Assembly: GCA_016719485.1 (NCBI GenBank)
Contig: JADJZB010000028.1
Span: forward strand, 186,001-250,000
From: Holophagales bacterium
Lineage (GTDB): Bacteria > Acidobacteriota > Thermoanaerobaculia > UBA5066
Direction of reading: 5' to 3'
Length of the DNA: 64,000 nucleotides
Made by a program: the position numbers and the translations under genes. Every line of letters begins with the position of its first letter. Position 1 is the stretch's first letter. Shown piece after piece: positions 17,558 to 25,864 of the stretch. The notes below the pieces were generated by a model, which saw only the letters and a program-made list of their open reading frames with translations, made no database searches and was not told the DNA's origin.

Positions 17558-19102
17558 TCACATCGGGATGTTGCCGTGCTTCTTCTGCGGGCGCAGGTCG
17601 CGCTTTCCCCGCAGCGTGACGAGGCGCTCGATGAGGAGTCGCCTCGTCCACGACGGCCGGATCACGTCGTCGACGTAGAGAGCGGCCGCAGCACGGAAGG
17701 GGTTGGCGTGAAGCCGCCGGTACTCGGCGGCCTTGTCGGCGAGGAGGGTGTTCTTGTCCTTCACGGTCTTCGCGGCTTCCAGCTCGCGGCGGTGGAGGAT
17801 CCTGGCGGCCCCCTCCGGTCCCATGACGGCGATCTCGGCCGTCGGCCAGGCGAGGACGGAATCGGCCCCGAGGTCCTTCGAGCACATGGCGAGGTAGGCG
17901 CCGCCGTAGGCCTTGCGGAGGATGACCGTCATCTTCGGGACCGTCGCGGCCGAGTAGGCGAAGAGCATCTTCGCCCCGTGCCGGATGATCCCGCCGTGCT
18001 CCTGCGCCACGCCCGGCAGGAACCCGGGGACGTCGACGAGCGTGACGAGCGGGATGTTGAAGACGTTGCAGGTCCGCACGAACCGGGCCGCCTTGTCGGA
18101 CGCGTCCATGTCGAGCGACCCGGCGAGGTGCATCGGCTGGTTCGCGACGAGGCCGACGACCATCCCGCCGAGCCGGCCGAAGCCGACGACGATGCTCTTG
18201 CCGAACGCGTCCTGGACCTCGAGGAATATGCCGCCGTCGACGAGGCGGTTGATCACTTCGCGGACTTCGTAGCTCTTCCGCGGGTCTTCCGGGACGATCT
18301 CGTCCAAGGCGTCGTCGTCGACGAGGGGCGCCTCGAAGGCGACGTCCGGAGGCGACTCGAGGTTGTTCGCCGGGAGGTAGGAGAGGAGCGCCTTGACGGT
18401 AGCGATCGCGGCCCGCTCGTCGGGCGCGGAGAAGTGGATGTTCCCCGAGACTTCCGCGTGGACGCGGGCGCCGCCGAGCGCCTCGTCGGAGATCACCTCG
18501 CCTGTGGCCGCCTTGATGACGTCCGGCCCGGCGATGAACATCTTCGCGCTCTCCTGCACCATGACGATGAAGTCGGTGAGGGCCGGCGAATAGGCCGCTC
18601 CGCCGGCGCAGGGTCCCGCGATGACGCTGATCTGCGGGACGACGCCCGACAGGAGGGTGTTCGTGTAGAAGATCTGCCCGTAGCCGGAGAGCGCCTCGAC
18701 CCCCTCCTGGATCCGTGCGCCGCCCGAGTCGTTGAATCCGACGACGGGAAGGCCCACCCGGAGGGCGCCCTTCAGGCATTCGCAGATCTTCGCGGCGTGC
18801 AGCTTGCCGACCGAGCCGCCGCTGACGGTGAAGTCCTGGGAGAAGGCGTAGACGGCCCGCCCGTCGACCCACCCCTTCCCGGTGACGACCCCTTCGCCCG
18901 CGAGGGCCTTGCCGCCCGGCTCACCCGAGCCCCCCTGGGCCCAGAGGCCGAACTCGACGAAGCTGTCGGGATCGAGGAGGAGGCCGAGACGCTCGCGCGC
19001 CGTCAGCTTTCCCTGGCGATGCTGCTTCTCGATCTTCTCGGCGCCGCCGCCGAGAAGAAGCTCCCGCCTCTTTTGATCGAGGTCCGAAAAACGACTGGAC
19101 AT
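17558..19102 (-). CDS. mmdA: Acyl-CoA decarboxylase carboxyltransferase subunit (methylmalonyl-CoA type)
   Basis: 514 residues, the normal length of MmdA/propionyl-CoA carboxylase beta chains. Both crotonase-like halves are present: KLTARERLGLLLDPDSFVE and GPCAGGAAYSPALTDFIVMV in the first, FVRTCNVFNIPLVTLVDVPG and a GGAYLAMCSKDLGAD segment in the second. With OadB-, OadG- and biotin-carrier genes directly downstream it is best read as the alpha subunit of a Na+-translocating methylmalonyl-CoA decarboxylase. A glutaconyl-CoA or reversible propionyl-CoA carboxylase role is possible. First gene of the operon; a 118-bp divergent gap faces amn. Confidence 0.9.
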   Translation of the reverse strand: MSSRFSDLDQKRRELLLGGGAEKIEKQHRQGKLTARERLGLLLDPDSFVEFGLWAQGGSGEPGGKALAGEGVVTGKGWVDGRAVYAFSQDFTVSGGSVGKLHAAKICECLKGALRVGLPVVGFNDSGGARIQEGVEALSGYGQIFYTNTLLSGVVPQISVIAGPCAGGAAYSPALTDFIVMVQESAKMFIAGPDVIKAATGEVISDEALGGARVHAEVSGNIHFSAPDERAAIATVKALLSYLPANNLESPPDVAFEAPLVDDDALDEIVPEDPRKSYEVREVINRLVDGGIFLEVQDAFGKSIVVGFGRLGGMVVGLVANQPMHLAGSLDMDASDKAARFVRTCNVFNIPLVTLVDVPGFLPGVAQEHGGIIRHGAKMLFAYSAATVPKMTVILRKAYGGAYLAMCSKDLGADSVLAWPTAEIAVMGPEGAARILHRRELEAAKTVKDKNTLLADKAAEYRRLHANPFRAAAALYVDDVIRPSWTRRLLIERLVTLRGKRDLRPQKKHGNIPM

Positions 19103-19220
19103 GTGCCTCCTCAGTGAGCCCCCCGAGCGGAGGGCGGAGGAATTCTACGCTTCGACGGCTGCGAGGCGGACCGCGAGTCTTGATGCAGGGAGACCGGGTC
19201 TCCGGTAATCTGACTTGTTT

Positions 19221-20390
19221 ATGGACACTGCCGTCGACTTCGCTGCCCTTCCCCCGGACACCGGCCACGCGGAGCTCGTCCGCGGGCTGTGCGACGCCAT
19301 CGAGTCCATCTGGGACGAGGGCCTCTACCCGCAGCTCGAGATCGACCGTCCGTGGTCGCGTCACAATCCCGTCCTGAAGGGCGAGTTTGCGCGTCCACGC
19401 GCCATCCGGTGGTACCTCGAGCGGGAGCTCGGCAAGCTCGCCGCCGGCGGCGCTCAGGTCTCCGTGACCGGCACCCGACCCCGGATTCCGTTCGACGACC
19501 CCGCCCTCTTCGAGAGCCTCGACGAGGACGCCTGGGACCTCCGCCAGAAAAAGCTCTTCCTCTTCCGGCCCGAGCGGATCGACCTCTCCCTCAACCGGCT
19601 CGAGCACTACACCGGCACCTCGCCGGAGCGGTTCCAGCGGCACGTCCTCTTCACGAACTACGAGATGCACGCCGAGGCGTTCCGCTCCCGCTACCCCGGC
19701 GCCGTCGGCCCGGGCCGCTCCGTCCAGATGCCGGCGTGGCATCACGAGCTGCCCGGCGCCGCGGGCCTCACTCTCGTCAACATCGGGGTCGGCCCGTCGA
19801 ACGCCAAGACGATCACCGATCACCTGGCCGTCCTGCGCCCCGACGCCGTCCTCATGGTCGGCCACTGCGCGGGCCTCAGGAACCACCAGGAGATCGGCGA
19901 CCTCGTCCTGGCGACCGGCCACATGCGGGACGACCGGATCCTCGACGACGTCCTGCCGACGAGCGTCCCCGTCTCCTCGAACCACTTCCTCAACGCTCTC
20001 CTGATCGAAGGGATGGAAGCGCGAGGCCTCACCTACCGGATGGGAACGGTCTTCACGACCTCCAACCGGAACTGGGAGTTCAACCAGGAGCGGGCGCTCG
20101 CCGCCATCCAGGCGAGCCGCAGCGTCGCGGTGGACATGGAGTCGGCCACGGTCGCCGCGAACGGCTTCCGCTACCGATTTCCGACCGCGGCGCTCCTGTG
20201 CGTGAGCGACAAGCCGCTCCACGGCCAGCCGAAGCTCTCCGCAGAGGCGCAGACCTTCTACCGCGCGAGCCGTGTGACCCACCTCGAGGTCGCGGCCGAG
20301 GCGCTGGAGAAGGTGCGCGAACGCTTCCCCGGGGGCCTTCCCGCCTCGGACATCCGCTCCTCCGACGAGCCGCTCCTCGGGTCGGGCTGA
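19221..20390 (+). CDS. amn: AMP nucleosidase
   Basis: Hydrolyses AMP to adenine and ribose 5-phosphate. 389 residues from ATG 19221; a TTG two codons earlier (19215) is less likely. The N-terminal regulatory domain includes RLEHYTGTSPERFQRHVLF, and the PNP-like catalytic domain has NIGVGPSNAKTITDHLAVL, VDMESATVAANGFRYR and LLCVSDKPLHGQPK, close to the Amn consensus. It is shorter than E. coli Amn (about 484), mostly at the N-terminus. The deacetylase gene follows after a single base, so the two are co-transcribed. Confidence 0.92.
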   Translation: MDTAVDFAALPPDTGHAELVRGLCDAIESIWDEGLYPQLEIDRPWSRHNPVLKGEFARPRAIRWYLERELGKLAAGGAQVSVTGTRPRIPFDDPALFESLDEDAWDLRQKKLFLFRPERIDLSLNRLEHYTGTSPERFQRHVLFTNYEMHAEAFRSRYPGAVGPGRSVQMPAWHHELPGAAGLTLVNIGVGPSNAKTITDHLAVLRPDAVLMVGHCAGLRNHQEIGDLVLATGHMRDDRILDDVLPTSVPVSSNHFLNALLIEGMEARGLTYRMGTVFTTSNRNWEFNQERALAAIQASRSVAVDMESATVAANGFRYRFPTAALLCVSDKPLHGQPKLSAEAQTFYRASRVTHLEVAAEALEKVRERFPGGLPASDIRSSDEPLLGSG

Positions 20391-20391
20391 C

Positions 20392-21426
20392 GTGTCGCGC
20401 TCGCGAATCACCTCTGCCCCCGCTCTTGCCGCCATCCTGGCGATCGCCTTTCCGCCTCTCCTCTCGGCGTCCGGCGCGCCCGGGGCGGCCACGCCGTCTC
20501 AGCCGGCTGCGGCGCCGCGCCGGACCGTCGCCGTCACCGTCGACGACCTGCCGTTCGTCGGATACGGTCTGCCGCTCGCGGCGGTCGCTCCTCTCTCCAG
20601 CAAGCTCGTCGCCGCGATCGCCGCGCGCAAGGTGAAGGCCGTCGCCTTCGTCAACGAGGACAAGCTCTTCGTTCCGGGAGAAGTCGACGCGCGGATCGCC
20701 CTGCTGACGGAGTGGCTCGATGCCGGGATGGAGCTCGGGAACCACACCTTCGGCCACCCGGGTCTCACGAAGACGCCGCTCCCCGCAATGCAGGACGCCG
20801 TGATCAAGGGGGAGGTCGTCACCCGCGGCCTTCTCGAACGGCGCGGGAAGACGCTGAAGTGGTTCCGCCACCCCTACGCGCAGACGGGGACGACGCGAGA
20901 GACGCGAGACGCCTTCGACGCATTTCTTCTCTCACGGGGCTACACGGTGGCGCCGCTCTCGATCGAGCACGAGGACTGGGTCTTCGCGTCGGCCGACGCG
21001 AAGCTCGCCGCCGAGAGCGACGTGGCGGGACAGGCGCGTCTCCTCGCCGCATACATCGAAGACTTCGACGCCCGCTGCGCCTTCTACGAGGAACGCTCCC
21101 GCGCCCTCTTCGGCCGGGAGATCCCGCAGATCCTCCTCTCCCACGCCAACGCCCTGAACGCCCGCGCGATGCCGCTCCTCCTCGAACGGCTCGAGAAGCG
21201 GGGATACGCCTTCGTCACCCTCGAAGAGGCGCTCGCCGACCCTGCCTGGAAGAGCCCCGACGGCTACTTCGGCCCCTGGGGCCCCTCCTGGCTCCACCGC
21301 TTCGCGGCGGCGCGCGGCGAGGACGTGAAAGCGCTCTTCCGCGCCGAGCCGGAGGCGCCGAAGTGGGTCGCCGACCTCGACGCTGCGCGCAGCGCGGCGG
21401 CTTCCGCGCCCGCTGCGCCCCGCTGA
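20392..21426 (+). CDS. Secreted polysaccharide deacetylase family protein (NodB fold)
   Basis: 344 residues starting at GTG 20392, one base after the amn stop. A signal peptide ends near residue 30. NodB motifs: VAVTVDDLPF gives the catalytic/metal Asp pair, GNHTFGHPGL gives the metal His pair, and KWFRHPYAQTG is motif 3. The catalytic family removes acetyl groups from cell-wall or exopolysaccharide GlcNAc; the substrate here is unknown. The C-terminal Ala/Pro-rich tail is low complexity. Confidence 0.85.
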   Translation: MSRSRITSAPALAAILAIAFPPLLSASGAPGAATPSQPAAAPRRTVAVTVDDLPFVGYGLPLAAVAPLSSKLVAAIAARKVKAVAFVNEDKLFVPGEVDARIALLTEWLDAGMELGNHTFGHPGLTKTPLPAMQDAVIKGEVVTRGLLERRGKTLKWFRHPYAQTGTTRETRDAFDAFLLSRGYTVAPLSIEHEDWVFASADAKLAAESDVAGQARLLAAYIEDFDARCAFYEERSRALFGREIPQILLSHANALNARAMPLLLERLEKRGYAFVTLEEALADPAWKSPDGYFGPWGPSWLHRFAAARGEDVKALFRAEPEAPKWVADLDAARSAAASAPAAPR

Positions 21427-21438
21427 CACCCCGGGACT

Positions 21439-23181
21439 TCAGCCCTTGAGCCGGCCGACGAGCGCGAAGCCGGCCTCGCCACCGATCTCGTCCCAGACGC
21501 CGAGGGAGATTCTCGGCGCCGGCGCGTCGCTCTCGATCTCGAGGGTGTAGGTGAGGTGGGAGGCCCCCGCCTTCTCCTCGTCTCCCCGCCCGACCTGGAA
21601 CTCCTGCCTGCGCCGCGTCACCTCGGAGAAGTCGCCGTTCGGCGTTGCGACCACGACGAAGACCGAGAACTTGCCCTGCGTGGAGGCAGGGCCGGGGAGG
21701 CGGACGAGCGACCCGACGGGGATCTTCACCTCGATCGGAATCCGGTACTTCTTGCCCTTCCGCTGCGCCTCGCCCGCGACGACCGAGATCGCGATGCGCG
21801 ACCTCTCGTCGGAGGCGAAGAGGTTCGCGAGCACCCTGTCGCCCAGCTGATCCTCCACGGTCCTCTCGGCAACCGTCGCCCGCGTCCGCACCTCGACGCC
21901 GGGTCTCTTCACGCGGACCGTCACCGCGGCGGCCTTCGCTCTACCCGAGGCCGGGAAACCGATCGCGTAGAACGACCCGAGCTCCGTCGCGACGCGGTCG
22001 AGGAAGCGCGGCAGCTCCCCGGGGTGGCCGGCCGTCATGCCTCCGGTCTTTCCGGCGACGAAGTCCAGACCTGCCATCTCGTTCGACCAAATCGCATCCA
22101 GGCCGGCGCCGTAGACGCCGCTGGCGGCCCCGGGGTTGGAGACGGCGGAGTCGGCGGCCGAGACCATCGCCACGCGGTCGTAGGGGTATATGCCGTAGAG
22201 CGTGACGCCGCTCGCGTTCGCAGCCTCGGCGAGCTCATCGAGGAGTGGCCGGGCGTCGCGCTCGCGCGGCATCCCCACCTGCGCGCCGCGCGGACCGACG
22301 TAGAACTCGCGTCCCGGATAGCGCCCGAAGTGATCGGCGACGACCACGAGGGACTTCCGGCCCTCCATCCCCGCCATGAGGGCGACGAGCCCCCGGAGCG
22401 CGGTCGTCTTCGCCTTCATGACGTTGTACGCCTGCAGGGCGGCGAGCTCGCGGGAGAGGTCCGTCGAACCGGTGTCGACGTCGGGAATCCCGCCCGACGC
22501 CGCCTCGACCTCCTGGAACCAGAAGTCGCGCGCCGCGAGCTCGTCCAGCTCGGCGGCTTCGCTTCCGCGGCGCGCGGCCCTCCGGGCCACCGCGTCGATC
22601 GTCGCCTCGAGCTGCTCGAGATCGCCTGTGAACGAGCGGACGACTCTCACGGTATCGCCCCACGAGACGATCATGGCTTCGTCCCGTGGCCCGAGCGACC
22701 GCTCCAGGAACTCCTTGAGCCCGTCGAAGAGCTGCCGCCGGCGGTCCGGCTCCGGGAGGTAGAGGCGATCGACGAAGACGACGACGCGACGGGGCAGCCG
22801 CCCGGCCGGTTCCGCAGCTGTCGGCCCGGCCGGGGCCGCCTGGGCGGGGCCGCCCGCGGTCGGCGCGGGATCGCGCTCCTCGCGGAAGTTCGTGATCGCC
22901 ACCGGCTTGCCTCCGAGAAGGACCTCGAAGTCCTTGGCCGTCAGGCCGTGGACGGGCCGACCGTCCGTGCCGGTCACGACGACGTCCACGTCGAGGATCG
23001 AGACCTCCGCCGAGGCGGAGACCTTGGGCGCGTCCGAGGCGGGCTGCCCGGACAACCGTCCCGCCGGGAGGACGGTCGCCAGGGCGATCAGGGCAACGAG
23101 GGCCGGTGCTGCCTCGCCGCGACACCTCGGCCCCGAGAGAAGGCGCTCATTCGGGGACGATTCCATGACCACTGCCTCCAT
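21439..23181 (-). CDS. VWFA-related Acidobacterial-domain protein
   Basis: 580 residues with a signal peptide (RGEAAPALVALIALATVLPA). After it come an N-terminal beta domain (VSILDVDVVVTGTDGRPVHG, LTAKDFEVLLGGKPVAITNF) and a VWA-like domain (RRVVVFVDRLYLPEPDRR, MIVSWGDTVRVVRSFTGD). The organisation matches the VWFA-related acidobacterial family (TIGR03436), found mainly in Acidobacteriota. The classical DxSxS metal site is replaced by FVDRLY, so MIDAS function is doubtful. Function of the family is unknown. Starts at ATG 23181 or 23166; divergent from gpmA. Confidence 0.88.
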   Translation of the reverse strand: MEAVVMESSPNERLLSGPRCRGEAAPALVALIALATVLPAGRLSGQPASDAPKVSASAEVSILDVDVVVTGTDGRPVHGLTAKDFEVLLGGKPVAITNFREERDPAPTAGGPAQAAPAGPTAAEPAGRLPRRVVVFVDRLYLPEPDRRRQLFDGLKEFLERSLGPRDEAMIVSWGDTVRVVRSFTGDLEQLEATIDAVARRAARRGSEAAELDELAARDFWFQEVEAASGGIPDVDTGSTDLSRELAALQAYNVMKAKTTALRGLVALMAGMEGRKSLVVVADHFGRYPGREFYVGPRGAQVGMPRERDARPLLDELAEAANASGVTLYGIYPYDRVAMVSAADSAVSNPGAASGVYGAGLDAIWSNEMAGLDFVAGKTGGMTAGHPGELPRFLDRVATELGSFYAIGFPASGRAKAAAVTVRVKRPGVEVRTRATVAERTVEDQLGDRVLANLFASDERSRIAISVVAGEAQRKGKKYRIPIEVKIPVGSLVRLPGPASTQGKFSVFVVVATPNGDFSEVTRRRQEFQVGRGDEEKAGASHLTYTLEIESDAPAPRISLGVWDEIGGEAGFALVGRLKG

Positions 23182-23271
23182 GCCGGGCCCTCATGCAGAT
23201 GGCATACCATTCGCCGGCCGGAGGCGCGCAACCTGCGCCTCCCGCGCAGAACGTCGAAGCAGGAGGCCTTC

Positions 23272-24018
23272 ATGTACACCCTCGTCCTCGTCCGCCACGG
23301 TGAGAGCCAGTGGAACCTCGAGAACCGCTTCACCGGCTGGACCGACGTCGACCTCACCGAGAAGGGGCGCGAGGAGGCCCGCGAGGCGGGCCGGCTCCTC
23401 CGCGAGGGCGGCTACGACTTCGACGTCGCCTACACCTCGGTCCTGAAGCGTGCGATCCGGACACTCTGGATCGCGCTCGACGAGATGGACCGGATGTGGA
23501 TCCCGGTGATCCGCGCCTGGCAGCTCAACGAGAGGCACTACGGGGCCCTTCAGGGGCTCAACAAGGCCGAGACGGCCGCGAAGTTCGGCGAGGACCAGGT
23601 GAAGGTCTGGCGCCGGAGCTATTCGACCCCCCCGCCCGTCCTCACTCCCGAGGACGAGCGCTTCCCCGGCCACGACCGCCGCTACGCCAACCTCACTCAG
23701 GCGGAGCTGCCGCTCACCGAGTCGCTCAAGGAGACCGTCGCCCGCGCCGTCCCCTACTGGGAGAACGTCATCGCCCCCGAGGTGAAGGCCGGCCGCCGCG
23801 TCCTCGTCGCGGCCCACGGCAACAGCCTCCGCGCCATGGTGAAGTACCTCGACGGCATCTCCGAGAACGACATCGTCGGCCTCAACATCCCGACGGGCGT
23901 CCCGCTCGTCTACCACCTCGACGAGAACCTGAAGCCGGTGAAGAGCTTCTACCTCGGCGACGCCGAGGCGGTGAAAGCGAAGGCCGAGGCCGTCGCGAAC
24001 CAGGGGAAGAAGGGCTAG
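23272..24018 (+). CDS. gpmA: 2,3-bisphosphoglycerate-dependent phosphoglycerate mutase
   Basis: 248 residues, the standard dPGM length. It interconverts 3- and 2-phosphoglycerate in glycolysis. The catalytic His is in LVRHGESQWNLENRF (His9); NERHYGALQGLNKAE, the second His motif AAHGNSLRAMVKYLDG and IPTGVPLVYHLD are all conserved. Start is certain: AGGAGG at 23261-23266, five bases before ATG. Its stop shares the palindrome CTAG (24015-24018) with the convergent phnE stop, so the two genes overlap by 4 bp tail to tail. Confidence 0.97.
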   Translation: MYTLVLVRHGESQWNLENRFTGWTDVDLTEKGREEAREAGRLLREGGYDFDVAYTSVLKRAIRTLWIALDEMDRMWIPVIRAWQLNERHYGALQGLNKAETAAKFGEDQVKVWRRSYSTPPPVLTPEDERFPGHDRRYANLTQAELPLTESLKETVARAVPYWENVIAPEVKAGRRVLVAAHGNSLRAMVKYLDGISENDIVGLNIPTGVPLVYHLDENLKPVKSFYLGDAEAVKAKAEAVANQGKKG

Positions 24019-25088
24019 ACGATCCGTTCGCGGATCCGCGCGGAGACGAGGTCCATCACCCAGACCGCGACGGCGATGAGGAGGACGAGCGTGCCGACCT
24101 CGCCCCACTCGCCGAGGTCGACACGGGGCTTGAGGATGTAGCCGATACCGCCGCCCCCGACGAAGCCGATGATCGTCGACATGCGGACGTTGATGTCCCA
24201 GCGGTAGATCGTGAACGAGAGGAACGGCGGGATGACCTGCGGGACGACCCCGTAGCGGAGGACCTGGAGCGTCCCGGCGCCGGTCGCCTTGATGGCGTCC
24301 ATCGGGCCGCGGTCGATGCTCTCGATCTGCTCGGAGTAGAGCTTCACGAGCGAGGCGACGGAGTGGACCCAGAGCGCGAGGACGCCCGCGAACGGGCCGA
24401 TGCCGACCCACGAGATGAAGATGAGCGCCCAGACGAGCGGCTCGACCGCGCGGGTGAGGTTCATGGCGGTGCGCAGGGCCGTGTAGACGAATTTCGCCGC
24501 GGGGCTCTCGCGCGTCAGGTTGCGCGCGGCGGCGAACGCCAGGAGGAACGCCGGGGGGATCGCGAACGCCGTCGCCATGAAGGCGAGGAAGAGCGTCTGG
24601 ATGAGGAGGATCAGGCCTTCGAAGAGGACGGTCCCGGAAGGGTGCATCAGGCCGCGGATGACGCCGGCCGCCTTGTCGAAGTTCGTGAAGAAGGTCCCGA
24701 GGTCGACCTCGGTGACGAGCCACCCCGTGAAGAAGGTCAGCTCGACGAAGAGGAGCGTGAACCAGCCGCGGAGAGTGAGGTTCCACGAGACCTCGGCCTC
24801 CTCCTGCGGCAGCGCGCCGGCGAAGCTGAGCCCGGGCGTCCCGCCGAGGAAGCGCCCCGCCGCGTGCCAGACGACGGCGAGAACGAGCCCGGTGCCGGAG
24901 AGGACGGCGTAGTGGAGACGCTCGAGGATCTCCTGCGCGGTCCGCAGCGTCCCTTCCCCGACCGGGAAGACGAGGGCGCGGCCGAGGAACTCCCCCATCA
25001 GGAGGAACGTCGCGAGGAGAAGGGCGTCGACGAGGAGCGCGAGGCCACGGGCCCCGAGGCTCGGCGGGGCCGGGGCGGCGCGCTTCAC
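24015..25088 (-). CDS. phnE: Phosphonate/phosphite-type ABC transporter permease (PhnE-like)
   Basis: 357 residues from GTG 25088, overlapping the phnC stop (GTGA). The C-terminal two thirds is a standard BPD permease with the EAA-like loop SIDRGPMDAIKATGAG and the PhnE signature RWDINVRMSTIIGFVGGGGI. The first ~100 residues are an extra region with one or two helices; typical PhnE is about 260-280 residues. It forms the importer with phnC and phnD. No C-P lyase or phosphite dehydrogenase genes are in the window, so the substrate could be phosphonate, phosphite or another oxyanion. Confidence 0.88.
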   Translation of the reverse strand: MKRAAPAPPSLGARGLALLVDALLLATFLLMGEFLGRALVFPVGEGTLRTAQEILERLHYAVLSGTGLVLAVVWHAAGRFLGGTPGLSFAGALPQEEAEVSWNLTLRGWFTLLFVELTFFTGWLVTEVDLGTFFTNFDKAAGVIRGLMHPSGTVLFEGLILLIQTLFLAFMATAFAIPPAFLLAFAAARNLTRESPAAKFVYTALRTAMNLTRAVEPLVWALIFISWVGIGPFAGVLALWVHSVASLVKLYSEQIESIDRGPMDAIKATGAGTLQVLRYGVVPQVIPPFLSFTIYRWDINVRMSTIIGFVGGGGIGYILKPRVDLGEWGEVGTLVLLIAVAVWVMDLVSARIRERIV

Positions 25089-25864
25089 GAGGCCGCCTCG
25101 AAGCCGAACTCGGCCTCCTGGCCGTAGATCGACTTCAGCGTCGCGAGGTCGAAGTCCTCGGGCTTTCCCTCGTGGACGAGCCTGCCCTCGCGCAGGGCGA
25201 CGGCGCGCGTCGCGTAGCGCTTCATCAGGTCGAGGTCGTGGAGGGAGCAGATGACCGTGATCCCCTCCTCGCGGTTCAGGGCCTCGACGTGCCGCATGAC
25301 CGAGTTGCGCAGGGCCGGATCGAGCGAGGCGACCGGCTCGTCGGCGAGGATCAGCTTCGGCCGCTGCATGAGGGCGCGCGCGATGGCGACCCTCTGCTGC
25401 TGGCCTCCCGAAAGGGCGTCGGCGCGGCTGTCGCCCCGGTCTCCCATCCCGACGCGGTCCAGGCACGCCTGTGCCTCGGCCCGCTCGGCTTCGGAGAAGA
25501 GCAGCAGGAGGCTCCGAAGCGTTCCGGTTCTCCCGAGCGCGCCGGAGAGGACGTTGTCCTTCACGCTGTGGCGCTTCACGAGGTTGAACTGCTGGAAGAT
25601 CATCCCGACCTCGCGGCGGAGGGCACGCAGGCCTGCCCCTTCGGCGCTCGTCACGTCGCGTCCGAAGATCGAGATCTTCCCTTCCGTGGGGTCGACGAGC
25701 CGGTTGATGCAGCGCAGGAGCGTCGACTTGCCCGAGCCGGAGAGGCCGAGGACGGCGAGGAACTCCCCCTCGCGGACCTCCAGAGAGACGTCGTCGAGCG
25801 CCCGGATCCCGTCGGGCCAGACCTTCGAGAGCTTCTCGACGGTGACGGCGACCGGCGTGGTCAC
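25085..25864 (-). CDS. phnC: Phosphonate-type ABC transporter ATP-binding protein (PhnC-like)
   Basis: 259 residues. Walker A LGLSGSGKSTLLRCINRL, Q-loop GMIFQQFNLVKRHSVKDNVL (the NLV and VLxG wording is characteristic of PhnC), signature ALSGGQQQRVAIARAL, Walker B LILADEPVASLDP, and H-loop SLHDLDLMKRYATR. Energises import with PhnE. Starts at GTG 25864 overlapping the phnD stop by 4 nt, and its own stop overlaps the phnE start, so the three genes form one coupled unit transcribed phnD-phnC-phnE. Confidence 0.93.
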   Translation of the reverse strand: MTTPVAVTVEKLSKVWPDGIRALDDVSLEVREGEFLAVLGLSGSGKSTLLRCINRLVDPTEGKISIFGRDVTSAEGAGLRALRREVGMIFQQFNLVKRHSVKDNVLSGALGRTGTLRSLLLLFSEAERAEAQACLDRVGMGDRGDSRADALSGGQQQRVAIARALMQRPKLILADEPVASLDPALRNSVMRHVEALNREEGITVICSLHDLDLMKRYATRAVALREGRLVHEGKPEDFDLATLKSIYGQEAEFGFEAAS

